Shown piece after piece: positions 43,873-52,182 of a stretch of DNA of 64,000 bases. Made by a program: the position numbers and the translations under genes. Below the pieces are notes generated by a model. The model saw only the letters and a list, made by a program, of their open reading frames with translations, did not search any database and was not told the DNA's origin. This DNA comes from Myxococcota bacterium. GTDB lineage: Bacteria > Myxococcota_A > UBA9160 > UBA6930. Each line of letters opens with the position of its first letter. Within the stretch, counting starts at the first letter, position 1. Where the stretch lies: positions 62,001 to 126,000 of the forward strand of contig JANQOX010000023.1 of NCBI GenBank assembly GCA_028285625.1. Direction: 5' to 3'.

Positions 43873-45489
43873 CTACTCGACGTAGCCGAGTGCGCGAAGC
43901 GCCTCGCGCTCCTCCTCGCCGATCGGCGGCGCCTTGGGGCGCAGCGGCCCGGGTAAGGCCACGCGGTCGCCGCGGGCATCGACCGGTGCGCGCAGCACGA
44001 GTCCGGCCTCGTGGGCCCGCGCCGCGGCCTCGAGCCGATCGCGAACCTCGGGGTGGTCGCTGCGCGCGTTGCGCGCTTCACCCGGGTCGGCCGAGAGGTC
44101 GAACAGCAGGCCTTCCCGGTCGCCGAAGCGGGGGTGGCCCCGCACCCACTTCCATCCCCCATCGACGGCCACCCGGCGCATCGGCAGGTTCGGGCGCTGC
44201 GCCGACGGCAACACCACCGGAAACACCACGCGCGCGCCCGGCCCGCCCACGGCCGGCACCACCCGATCGCCCTCGCCGTCACCCGCGTGGCCGCCCCCGG
44301 TGAGCGCGTCGTGCAGGCTGCGGCCGCGGAGCCCTTCGGGCGCGGAGAGGCCTGCGAATTCGAGCATCGTCGGCAGCAGGTCCAGGTGCCAGGCGGGCCC
44401 GGGGAGCACCCGGGGACCCACGCTCGCCGGGTGCGACACGATCAGCGGCGCCCGTAGGACCTCCTGGTGGGGGACGTAGGTGTGGCCGTAGCGACCGTGC
44501 TCGAAGAAGGCCTCTCCATGGTCGGCGGTGACCACCACCAGGGTCTCGCGCCAGCGCCCCTCGGCCTCGAGCAGTGCGCGCACCCGCGCAAAGGCCGCAT
44601 CGAGCTGGCCGATGCGGTCGTCGTAGCTGCGGCGGATCGCCGCCAGGTCCTCCTCGAAGTGAGCGGTCTCGGGAAACTCGCGCTCGAAGTGACGCGTGGC
44701 ACAGGCGAGCTGCTCCTGGGGGCGTTCGGCCATCTCGTTGTAGAGACTGCACGACGCGCGCGTGTCGTCGGGGACGGCGGCCTGGACCCGGCCCTGACGC
44801 GAGCCGTAGGGGTACTGCTCGCGCAGCGTGGCCAGGGCCCCTTCGTCGAGCAGCCCACGACCGGGTGCCTCGTCGCGATAGCGCGAATAGCCGCCGTAGG
44901 GTGAGTGCGCGGCGTAGCTGTGCAGGAACAGGAACCAGGGCGCGTCGCCGCGCTCGCGCAGCCAGCCCAGCACGTCGTCGAGGGATTGCTCGGGAAGCTG
45001 GTTGAATGCCAGGGTCTCGTAGCGGTCGAACCCCCGGGCGAAGCCGTAGCGTGCGTCGACGTACCCCCCCTCGTTCCAGGACGCGGTGGCGAAGCCGGCC
45101 TCGCGAAGACGCTCGGCCAGCAGGGGGACCTCGGGCGCAAGCGCCGCCCCACCGATCAGGACCCCGTGCTCGGCGGGGTCGAGCCCGGTGAAGATCGACA
45201 TGTGCGAAGGCAGGGTGTAGTTCGACGCGGCGTAGAACGGCGCGACCACGGCCCCTTCGGTCGCCAGCCGATGGAACGCGGGCGCAACGTTGGACGCCTC
45301 TGGCCCATGGATGCGGTCTGCGCGCACCGTATCCAGCGAGATCAGCAGGATGCGTCGCGCGGTGCCCGGCGCGGTGGGCTCGTCCGCAGCGTGGCACCCC
45401 CACGCCGCAGCCAGCAAGAGGCTGGCTGCAGCTGCAGCCCACCGCGGCGCGCTGCGCCCCCGACACGCTCCGGTCCCCCTCGCTCCCAC
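43873..45489 (-). CDS. Sulfatase-fold lipoprotein with Thr nucleophile motif TLPSH
   Basis: 538 residues from a GTG start. The lipobox is AWGC (Cys32). Core motifs: ILLISLDTVRADRIHG (Asp53), SNYTLPSHMSIFTG (Thr92), TADHGEAFFEHG and a C-terminal FDLSADPGEARN, ending RALGYVE. Where sulfatases have CxPSR this has TLPSH. A 120-residue middle part (about 165-290) is larger than in its relatives. Convergent with paralogue 4 (22-base gap) and divergent from the next sulfatase-fold gene (58-base gap). Envelope enzyme; substrate unknown. Confidence 0.85.
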   Translation of the reverse strand: MGARGTGACRGRSAPRWAAAAASLLLAAAWGCHAADEPTAPGTARRILLISLDTVRADRIHGPEASNVAPAFHRLATEGAVVAPFYAASNYTLPSHMSIFTGLDPAEHGVLIGGAALAPEVPLLAERLREAGFATASWNEGGYVDARYGFARGFDRYETLAFNQLPEQSLDDVLGWLRERGDAPWFLFLHSYAAHSPYGGYSRYRDEAPGRGLLDEGALATLREQYPYGSRQGRVQAAVPDDTRASCSLYNEMAERPQEQLACATRHFEREFPETAHFEEDLAAIRRSYDDRIGQLDAAFARVRALLEAEGRWRETLVVVTADHGEAFFEHGRYGHTYVPHQEVLRAPLIVSHPASVGPRVLPGPAWHLDLLPTMLEFAGLSAPEGLRGRSLHDALTGGGHAGDGEGDRVVPAVGGPGARVVFPVVLPSAQRPNLPMRRVAVDGGWKWVRGHPRFGDREGLLFDLSADPGEARNARSDHPEVRDRLEAAARAHEAGLVLRAPVDARGDRVALPGPLRPKAPPIGEEEREALRALGYVE

Positions 45490-45547
45490 GCGCCGATCCT
45501 AGCTCTCGACACCGGCTCGGGGTCTGGCGTAGATTTTTGGGTCTCCC

Positions 45548-47044
45548 ATGTCGCGCCGGCACTTCGTCCTCCCGGCCCTCGTGGGCTTCGCCTTGGCTGC
45601 GGGCATCGCCTGCCAGGACGCGGCTCCGCCGGGTGCGGGCCCGGCCCCGCCGTGCGACGAGCTGCGCTGGACGGGTCCACCCGAGCGCCGGAACGTGGTG
45701 GTCGTTCTCACCGACACCACGCGACGCGATCGCATGAGCGCCTACGGAGGCCCCGCGGAGACACCGGCCTTCGACCGCTTCGCCTCGGACCACGTGCTCT
45801 TCACGCGCGCCGAGAGCCAGGCGCCGTGGACGAAGCCGGCCATCGCCACCCTGTTCACGGGCCTGCATCCCTCTCAGCACGGCGTGATCACGCATCCCGA
45901 TCGCAAGTTCGGGCGTGCCCGGGCCGAGCTCGAGGAGACCGATGCCCTGGCGCCGGGTTTCGAGACCCTGGCCGAGACGCTGCAGTCGGCCGGCTACCGG
46001 ACCGGCGCCTTCGTGAGCAATCCGTGGCTCCAGGCGTCGCTCGGCTTCGGCCAGGGCTTCGAGACCTACGACGACAGCTTCGCGGGCGACGCGACCCCGG
46101 GCAGCGTGGTGACCGCTGCAGGGCTCGACTGGGTCGCACAGGGCGACGACGCATCGCCCTACTTCCTGTACCTGCACTTCATGGACGCCCACGGGCCGTA
46201 CCCCCCGCTCGAGCGCAGCCGGGTCGCCGAGCATCGGGAGACGATCCGGGACGACGACCGGGTGATCCCCACCAAGGCACGCCTCTCGATCCGCGAGAAC
46301 GTGCGCTACGTCGACGGCGAGCGCGTGGCCGAACCGGGGCTCCCGCCCAACGCGGCGCTGCTCGAACTGCAGTACGACGGGGGCGTCTCGCAGTTCGATC
46401 GCGCCTTCGATGCGCTGCTCGAGGGGCTCGCCTCACGCTCGGACTGGGATCGCACCGCCTTGATCGTGACCTCGGACCACGGCGAGGCGCTGTTCGAACG
46501 CGGCTGGACCGGGCACGGCTACGGGCTGGTCCAGGAGGAGACCGCGGTGCCCCTCGCGGCGCGGCTCCCCGGGGTGGAGGCCGAGAGCCCCGTCGCCTGC
46601 CCCACCGGTCTGGTCGACGTGATGCCGACGCTCTGCACCTACCTCGACCTGCCCTGTCCCACGATCGCCGCCGGCCGCTCGTGGCTGCCGCCGCACCAGG
46701 GGGAGGACACGCGGCCGGCGGGCTACCTGGTCTCGGAGGGCGTGATCCGCCGCCCGCGCAACCGCAGCATCTCGAGCGAGCGCTACAAGCTGATCCACCG
46801 GCCCGACGGGCGGGTCGACCAGCGCGAGCCGGCCGAGTCGTGGTCGCTCTACGATCTGGAGGTCGACGCGGCGAATCGTGACGACCTCCTGACCCGGGAG
46901 ACGCCCGAGATCCGGGCGGTGTTCGAGGCGATGAAGCAGGGGGTCGAGAGCGCGGTCGGTCCGGTCGATGTGCCCGAAGCCCCCCGCGTACCCGTCGACG
47001 ACGAGACGCGCCGTCGCCTCGAGGAACTGGGCTACCTCGAATGA
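45548..47044 (+). CDS. Sulfatase-fold lipoprotein with Thr nucleophile motif TKPAI
   Basis: 498 residues, with an ATG start. The lipobox is AGIAC (Cys22). Core motifs: VVVLTDTTRRDRMSAYG (Asp56), QAPWTKPAIATLFTG (Thr95), TSDHGEALFERG, and the end YDLEVDAANRDDL with EELGYLE. Thr replaces the sulfatase Cys/Ser, and Ile replaces the Arg of CxPSR. First gene of a plus-strand unit with a GT9-methyltransferase fusion, a small membrane protein and a CDP-alcohol phosphatidyltransferase. That context suggests a phospholipid-like or glycan phosphodiester substrate (inference). The stop overlaps a short ATG-initiated frame. Confidence 0.85.
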   Translation: MSRRHFVLPALVGFALAAGIACQDAAPPGAGPAPPCDELRWTGPPERRNVVVVLTDTTRRDRMSAYGGPAETPAFDRFASDHVLFTRAESQAPWTKPAIATLFTGLHPSQHGVITHPDRKFGRARAELEETDALAPGFETLAETLQSAGYRTGAFVSNPWLQASLGFGQGFETYDDSFAGDATPGSVVTAAGLDWVAQGDDASPYFLYLHFMDAHGPYPPLERSRVAEHRETIRDDDRVIPTKARLSIRENVRYVDGERVAEPGLPPNAALLELQYDGGVSQFDRAFDALLEGLASRSDWDRTALIVTSDHGEALFERGWTGHGYGLVQEETAVPLAARLPGVEAESPVACPTGLVDVMPTLCTYLDLPCPTIAAGRSWLPPHQGEDTRPAGYLVSEGVIRRPRNRSISSERYKLIHRPDGRVDQREPAESWSLYDLEVDAANRDDLLTRETPEIRAVFEAMKQGVESAVGPVDVPEAPRVPVDDETRRRLEELGYLE

Positions 47045-47103
47045 ACCCCTCGACGAGGAGCCGGACCCTGTCGAACGCGCGCAACAAGGCGGGCGGGGCA
47101 TGA
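47041..47103 (+). CDS. Possible 20-codon coupling ORF
   Basis: ATG at 47041 overlaps the upstream TGA (ATGA), and its own TGA at 47101 overlaps the ATG of the fusion gene (ATGA). The peptide would be MNPSTRSRTLSNARNKAGGA. It may carry ribosomes across a 55-base gap with no good Shine-Dalgarno near the next start. It could equally be chance. Confidence 0.3.
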   Translation: MNPSTRSRTLSNARNKAGGA

Positions 47104-49241
47104 AGGCCTCGAACAAGATCCGGCTCGATCGTCTGCTGGCACAGCCCGCTGCGCGCGCCGCCAATGCCCTGGCCCGGGTACTCGGCCGCGTCCTGAATCG
47201 CGACCACAGCGCGATCTCGGATCGCGTGCGGGTGGTCGCGGTGGCCAAGTTCGCGGGCATGGGCAGCATCGTGCAGGCCACGCCCCTGCTTCGCGCGCTC
47301 CGCCGGAAGTTTCCGAAGGCACGCATCGTCTTCGTGACCTCGGAGACCAACCGTGCCCTGCTCGAACACGTCCCCGACGTGGACGAGGTCGTGACCGTCA
47401 GCGAGCGAAGCGTGCCGGCGATCCTCGCCAGCTCGGTCGGCGCGGTGGTCCGGCTGCTGCGGTTGCGACCCGACGTCTACCTGGACCTCGAGATCTACTC
47501 GGCCTTCGCGTGCATCGTCGCCCTGGCGAGCCTGGCGCGGCTGCGCGTGGGCTTCTACCGCGCCTCGACCCGGTTCAAGGCGGGCATCTGCACGCACCTG
47601 GTCTACTTCAACACCCAGCGTCCGGTGCGCGAGCTGTACATGCAGCTCGGCCGCGCCATCGGCGTGGGCGAAGAGGCCGAGCTCGAACTGCCGCCGCTGC
47701 GGGTGGGCGACGAGGCCCGCGCGCGCTTCGCACAGACCTGGCCCCGGCTGGCCGGCACCCGCGCCGACCGGCCCCACGTGGTGGTGAACCCCAATGCGTC
47801 GGACCTGCTGGTCGAGCGGCGCTGGCCCGCGCCGCTGGTCCGCGACCTGGTGGAGTCGCTCGTCGCGCGTGGGCACCCGGTGGCGCTCACGGGCGCGCCG
47901 TCGGAGCGCGCCTACGTGGCGAACGTCATCGAGGGCCTCTCCGAGGGCGCGCGCCGAGCCGTGGTCGACACGGCCGGCGAGCTCGACGTGGGAGGCCTGC
48001 TGGCGCTTCTCGAGTCGGCAGCGTGCGTGGTCTCGAACGACACGGGGCCCATGCACATGGCCATCGGGCTCGGGCGGCCGACCGTGTGCCTGTTCGGCCC
48101 CTGCGATCCCCGTCACTACGGCAGCCCCGGCCCCGGAACCGAGATCCTCTACGAGGACGTGCTCTGCAGCCCGTGCGTCCACCACACCGAGACACCGCCG
48201 TGTGCAGGCGACAACGTGTGCATGAAGCGCATCGCGCCGCCGCGGGTGCTCGATGCGGTGGAGCGCCTGCTGGCCGACCCCCAGGCCGCGACCGGACCCG
48301 CGCCCGAACCGATCGCGCCGGTCTCCGAGTCCGGGCGCGTCCTCGGCCTGGTGGTGCGCGACAGCGTGCTGATCGACGTCGCGCCCTGCCCCTGCTGCGC
48401 CAACCGGCGGTTCCGCTTCCACTTCCGCCGGGAGGGACTGCGCGTGATCCGCTGCACCGACTGCGGACTCGAGCGCCTCGACCCCGCGCCGGAGACCGCA
48501 GGGCTCTACGACCGGGACTACTACGCGGCCTGGGGCCTGGACGACGAGCCCGAAGCGGCGCGGCGAATGAAGCATGCCACGTTCCAGCGCCTCCTCGGGC
48601 AGCTCGGATTCGAGCTGGCCTCGGGCGCCCGCGTCCTCGATTGCGGCGCCGCGACCGGCTTCTTCATGGAGGTGGCGGAGCGTGCCGGCTACCAGCCTCA
48701 CGGCGTCGAGCTCTCTGCGTTCGGTGCAGCCGAAATCGCCAAGCGTTTCGGGGCCGATCGCGCGTGGCAGGGCCAGCTTCAGGATGCGGCCCTCGAGCCG
48801 GCGTCGTTCGAGGCGATCTTCATGCTCGACTTTCTCGAGCACGTGGCCGACCCGCGAGGCACGCTCGCGCAAGCCCGGGAGTTGCTCGCCCCCGGCGGCC
48901 ATCTGGTGATCACCACACCCGACACGCACGCGCTCACGGCGCGACTCATGGGGGATCGCTGGAGCCACTACAAGGTCGAGCACCTGTACTACTTCTCGCG
49001 CCGCAACCTGCCGCTCCTGCTGCGCGACGTGGGGTTCGAGGTCACCGCCGTGCGCCGCGCCGAAAAGGCGCTGCCGCTCGACTACGTCCACCATCAGATG
49101 CAGACCTATCCGCACCCGTGGCTCACGCCCCTGGTGAGCGCGGGCTACCGACTGCTGCCCGAAGGGCTGCGCGAGCGGCCGTGGCCGGTCTCGGTGGGCG
49201 AGATGCGCGTCGAGGCTCGCCGCACGCCGAGCGGCGCGTGA
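47100..49241 (+). CDS. GT9 heptosyltransferase-like / zinc ribbon / SAM methyltransferase fusion
   Basis: 713 residues, with an ATG start. Residues 40-395 are a GT9 (ADP-heptose:LPS heptosyltransferase type) domain: VVAVAKFAGMGSIVQATPLL, then HVVVNPNAS and VSNDTGPMHMAIGLGRPTV (310-329). Residues 430-455 form a zinc-ribbon-like CPCC...CTDC segment. Residues 495-700 are a class I methyltransferase (RVLDCGAATGFFMEVAERAG, FEAIFMLDFLEHVADPRGTL, GGHLVITTPD). The order ribbon plus methyltransferase is typical of sugar C-methyltransferase-like proteins. Fusion to GT9 suggests one protein that transfers and methylates a sugar. Cytoplasmic. It overlaps the next gene by GTGA. Confidence 0.88.
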   Translation: MKASNKIRLDRLLAQPAARAANALARVLGRVLNRDHSAISDRVRVVAVAKFAGMGSIVQATPLLRALRRKFPKARIVFVTSETNRALLEHVPDVDEVVTVSERSVPAILASSVGAVVRLLRLRPDVYLDLEIYSAFACIVALASLARLRVGFYRASTRFKAGICTHLVYFNTQRPVRELYMQLGRAIGVGEEAELELPPLRVGDEARARFAQTWPRLAGTRADRPHVVVNPNASDLLVERRWPAPLVRDLVESLVARGHPVALTGAPSERAYVANVIEGLSEGARRAVVDTAGELDVGGLLALLESAACVVSNDTGPMHMAIGLGRPTVCLFGPCDPRHYGSPGPGTEILYEDVLCSPCVHHTETPPCAGDNVCMKRIAPPRVLDAVERLLADPQAATGPAPEPIAPVSESGRVLGLVVRDSVLIDVAPCPCCANRRFRFHFRREGLRVIRCTDCGLERLDPAPETAGLYDRDYYAAWGLDDEPEAARRMKHATFQRLLGQLGFELASGARVLDCGAATGFFMEVAERAGYQPHGVELSAFGAAEIAKRFGADRAWQGQLQDAALEPASFEAIFMLDFLEHVADPRGTLAQARELLAPGGHLVITTPDTHALTARLMGDRWSHYKVEHLYYFSRRNLPLLLRDVGFEVTAVRRAEKALPLDYVHHQMQTYPHPWLTPLVSAGYRLLPEGLRERPWPVSVGEMRVEARRTPSGA

Positions 49242-49651
49242 ACCGCGCAGGCGCGCTCCACGCGCGTCCGCGCTGGATGACCGCCATGGCCGTCTTCTGC
49301 GGGGCAACCGTCGTGTTCCTCGTGTACCGCGACCTCTTCATTCCCGAGGTGCGCGCGGTCGAGGTGTGGTTCGGCTTCGAGGTCCGCGGGCGGCTCGCAC
49401 TGGCGACCGCGCCCCTGCACTGGGCGATCTTTCTCGTCGGAGCCTGGGGCTTCGCCACGGCGAGGCCCTGGATCACGCCGGCGGCCGCCGCCTACGCCTT
49501 CGTGATCGCGGGGAGTCACCTGGTCTGGAACCTGACCAGCCCGGCGGGGTACGGCCTGGCGTCGGGCCTGGCCCAGGCGCTGGGGTTCTCGATCCCCGGC
49601 CTGCTCCTCGCCTGGGCCCATCGCCGCAGCCGGGAGGCCGCCATCGCATGA
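49238..49651 (+). CDS. Small polytopic membrane protein
   Basis: 137 residues from a GTG overlapping the fusion gene stop (GTGA). Four hydrophobic segments (about 15-32, 48-64, 72-92, 104-122) with short loops. It ends in the basic AHRRSREAAIA. No family recognised. Translationally coupled on both sides, so likely a partner of the GT9 fusion or the CDP-alcohol phosphatidyltransferase. Confidence 0.75.
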   Translation: MNRAGALHARPRWMTAMAVFCGATVVFLVYRDLFIPEVRAVEVWFGFEVRGRLALATAPLHWAIFLVGAWGFATARPWITPAAAAYAFVIAGSHLVWNLTSPAGYGLASGLAQALGFSIPGLLLAWAHRRSREAAIA

Positions 49652-50235
49652 TCCGGCACGTCCCGAACCTGCTCTCGGCCTTCCGGATCGCGAGCGTCCC
49701 CGTCCTGTTGGGGCTGGCCTGGCAGGGTTCCCTCGTGCCGTTCCTGGTGCTGTTCGCGGCGGGCCTCGCGAGCGACGCGCTCGACGGCGCCATCGCCCGG
49801 CGCTTTCGGGTGGAGACCGACTTCGGCGCGCGCCTGGACCAGTGGGGCGACTTTGCGCTGTGGGTGTCGTTCCCGGTGGGCGCGCTCTGGCTCTGGCCGG
49901 ACATCGTGCGACGCGAGGCGGCCTATGTCGTACTCGCCCTGGTGTGCCTGCTGCTCCCCACGGCCATCGCCTACGTCAAGTACCGCGAGGTACCCGGCTA
50001 CCACACCTGGACGGCCAAGCTCGACTCGGTGGCCATGGCCATCGCGGTGCCCGCCCTGCTCTTGTTCGACGTGGCGTGGCCGTTTCGCCTGGCGGCGCTC
50101 TTTCTGGTGGTCTGCGCCATCGACGAGCTCGGCATCACCCTGCAGCTGCGCCGCTGTCACCACGACGTGCCATCGCTGTTCCACGCGCGCGCGCTTCGCC
50201 GCAGGGAGGCGCATCCGGATGCGCCAGCGTCGTGA
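49648..50235 (+). CDS. CDP-alcohol phosphatidyltransferase family protein
   Basis: 195 residues. The ATG overlaps the preceding stop (ATGA). The complete family signature DxxDGxxAR-x8-GxxxDxxxD is present as SDALDGAIARRFRVE then FGARLDQWGD. Six membrane helices. Such enzymes displace CMP from a CDP-alcohol (usually CDP-diacylglycerol) with a second alcohol, making phosphatidylglycerophosphate, phosphatidylinositol or similar. Its acceptor cannot be told. The last 34 codons overlap the convergent methyltransferase gene by 101 bases. Confidence 0.88.
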   Translation: MIRHVPNLLSAFRIASVPVLLGLAWQGSLVPFLVLFAAGLASDALDGAIARRFRVETDFGARLDQWGDFALWVSFPVGALWLWPDIVRREAAYVVLALVCLLLPTAIAYVKYREVPGYHTWTAKLDSVAMAIAVPALLLFDVAWPFRLAALFLVVCAIDELGITLQLRRCHHDVPSLFHARALRRREAHPDAPAS

Positions 50236-50854
50236 GCCACATGTGCCGGATCGGCCCGTGGCGCGAGCTGCGGCGATGCTCGAGGCCGAGCCTCTCGGCG
50301 ATGCCACGAAGCTCGTTCTCGGTGTAGTAGTGGTGGCCCCCGTCCACGGCGCGATACCAGACGAGCAGGAGCCGTCGCAGCCAGCCCGACGCAGGCACCA
50401 CGCCCTCGAGAACCAGCACGCGGTCGCACACCCGCGACAGCTCGCGCAGGGCCGGCTCGGCCCCGAACGGCAGATGGTGGAGAGCTGAGTACAGCACGCC
50501 GGTGTCGAAGCTGCGGTCGGCGTGGGGCAGCCGCGAGAGATCGCCGCAATAGACCTGCCAGGCCGGCCGCTCCTGAGCGCAGCGGCGGGCGAACGCACGC
50601 GACAGGTCGAACGCGACGACGCCCTGGTCGCCTTCAGGCATGGGGCCGGTGGTCACGTGGCCTGGCCCGCAGGCGGCGAGCAGGACGCGGCCGGCCGCCA
50701 GCTCGGCCACGGTTTCGGGAATCGGGTTCGGCTCGAGCCGGAACACGCCGGAGAGCACGCCCTTCCAGAGCACGTCCTCGATCAAGAACCGCTTCAGCGC
50801 GTAGAGCGACGGACGTCCGAACAGCAGACGCTCGGCCGGGCGCGGGTCGCTCAC
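50135..50854 (-). CDS. Class I SAM-dependent methyltransferase
   Basis: 239 residues. The GTG overlaps the stop of the upstream membrane protein (GTGA). Motif I region is RVLLAACGPGHVTTG (a variant of the Gly-rich loop), followed by VVAFDLSRAFARRC, VYCGDLSRLPHADRSFDTGV and YSALHHLPFGAEPALRELSR. All are typical of SAM_11 methyltransferases. The substrate is unknown. The gene is last in a minus-strand unit after a GT2, a methyltransferase and a GT-C-like protein. Its C-terminal 34 codons overlap the opposite-strand CDP-alcohol gene, so one of the two ends may be mis-called. Confidence 0.78.
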   Translation of the reverse strand: MSDPRPAERLLFGRPSLYALKRFLIEDVLWKGVLSGVFRLEPNPIPETVAELAAGRVLLAACGPGHVTTGPMPEGDQGVVAFDLSRAFARRCAQERPAWQVYCGDLSRLPHADRSFDTGVLYSALHHLPFGAEPALRELSRVCDRVLVLEGVVPASGWLRRLLLVWYRAVDGGHHYYTENELRGIAERLGLEHRRSSRHGPIRHMWLTTLAHPDAPPCGEARARGTAMARRGDSGAAAG

Positions 50855-52182
50855 GCCGGCGCTCCCAGCCACGCGGCGACGAAGGCCGCCAGCAGGGCCA
50901 GCGGCGCCAGGCTCCAGACCGCGAAGGCGGCCCACCCTGCGGCCGGCTCCTCCGCCGCCTCGTCGGCTTCGGCAGTCCCACCCGGCGGGGCAGGTGCCAG
51001 CACGACCGGAAGTACCAGCAGCAGGACCCAGGCCATCAAGAAGTGGCGGTGCAGGATGTGCGCGTGGAACACCGCGTGCCGGGGCATCAACACCGACCAG
51101 GTGATGGCCGCCAGCACCGCACCCACTACGCCCAGCCCGGTCGCGGCCGCCAGACGGCCTCGCTCGGTGCCCGCACGAACGAACGCGCGCGCGAGCAGCG
51201 CCGCGGCCACCCCCAGGCCGGCCAGCGCCCAGCCGAGCCACACGATCTCGCGCACGAAGCGCGTGAAGATGTGGCCCAGCATCGGCCCCACGGCGGGGTT
51301 CGTCATGTCGAAGCCGGGACCGAACAGGCGTTCCACCTTCTCGGAGGCAATGGCGCCCTCGGACTCCGCCAACCAGGCGGCGTACTCGGGGTTGATGGCA
51401 CCGCCGGCCTCGCCCATGCGCACGGCCGCGGAGCCCAGCAGATCGCGCAGCGCCTCGGAGACGCTGCCGAAGAACAGGGCCAGCTGGCCCAGGTGGGCCA
51501 GGATGGCCAGGCAAGCGCCCGACGCGAAGCGCAGGCCGTCGAGCCCGGCGTCCAGCACGGCGCGTCCGAGCGGGGCGCCGGCATGGACGCGCTGCAGGCC
51601 GCGGCCGGTGGCGACGCCGAGGGCCTGGCCCGGCAGCCAGTCGAATCCCGTCCAGCCGGCCACGAATCCGAGCACCGCGATCGCCCAGGCGAAGCGCGCG
51701 GGCAGGGCCGCGCCGAAGCCGAGGCCGACCAGGAAGAGCGCCAGCGCGTACGCATGCTCGTGCAGCGCGCCCATCCACCCGGCAACGCCGGGCTGGACCG
51801 CGACGAGCAGCGCCAGCGCGACGGTCCACCCGCGGAGCAGCGGGTCGCGTGTGCGCGCCAGCAGCAGCCACGTGAACGCGCCGAGGGCGAGCGCCGAGCA
51901 GGCAATGGGGACCCCACGCATGGCGCGGGGTTCGAGACCCGCGCCCATCAGCGCCGCCACCACGTAGATGGGCCCGTTGGGGTAGTGGGTGTACTCGTAG
52001 ATCCCGAAGCGGCCCTCGCCGGCCACCAACGCCCGGGCCTCGCGCAGCGAGTTGCGCTCGGAGTACGTGTCGGTGGGGATCGCGCCCCGCTGCGAGAACC
52101 CCAGGCCGAGGGACACGAGAACGACGAGCGCGACCGCGGCGAGCCAGACGCCCGGGAGCGCTTGTTGCGGAGAGGCCGTCAC
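50851..52182 (-). CDS. GT-C-like polytopic membrane protein
   Basis: 443 residues. The GTG overlaps the stop of the upstream methyltransferase (GTGA). About ten membrane segments. The first loop is RGAIPTDTYSERNSLREARA, followed by YEYTHYPNGPIYVVAALMGA; an acidic first loop plus a Y/HYPNGP segment are seen in GT39-like proteins. Another feature is MPRHAVFHAHILHRHFLMAW, a His-rich helix border. The glycosyltransferase role is inferred from topology and neighbours; the family name is not known to me. Confidence 0.72.
   Translation of the reverse strand: MTASPQQALPGVWLAAVALVVLVSLGLGFSQRGAIPTDTYSERNSLREARALVAGEGRFGIYEYTHYPNGPIYVVAALMGAGLEPRAMRGVPIACSALALGAFTWLLLARTRDPLLRGWTVALALLVAVQPGVAGWMGALHEHAYALALFLVGLGFGAALPARFAWAIAVLGFVAGWTGFDWLPGQALGVATGRGLQRVHAGAPLGRAVLDAGLDGLRFASGACLAILAHLGQLALFFGSVSEALRDLLGSAAVRMGEAGGAINPEYAAWLAESEGAIASEKVERLFGPGFDMTNPAVGPMLGHIFTRFVREIVWLGWALAGLGVAAALLARAFVRAGTERGRLAAATGLGVVGAVLAAITWSVLMPRHAVFHAHILHRHFLMAWVLLLVLPVVLAPAPPGGTAEADEAAEEPAAGWAAFAVWSLAPLALLAAFVAAWLGAPA

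Noticed and set aside
23901-47044. Calling the four sulfatase-fold proteins sulfatases
   Set aside because: None has the Cys or Ser of CxPSR needed for formylglycine, and no formylglycine-generating enzyme is nearby.
47100-49307. Long minus-strand open frame opposite the GT9-methyltransferase fusion
   Set aside because: It has no recognisable domain, while the plus strand carries complete GT9 and methyltransferase motifs.
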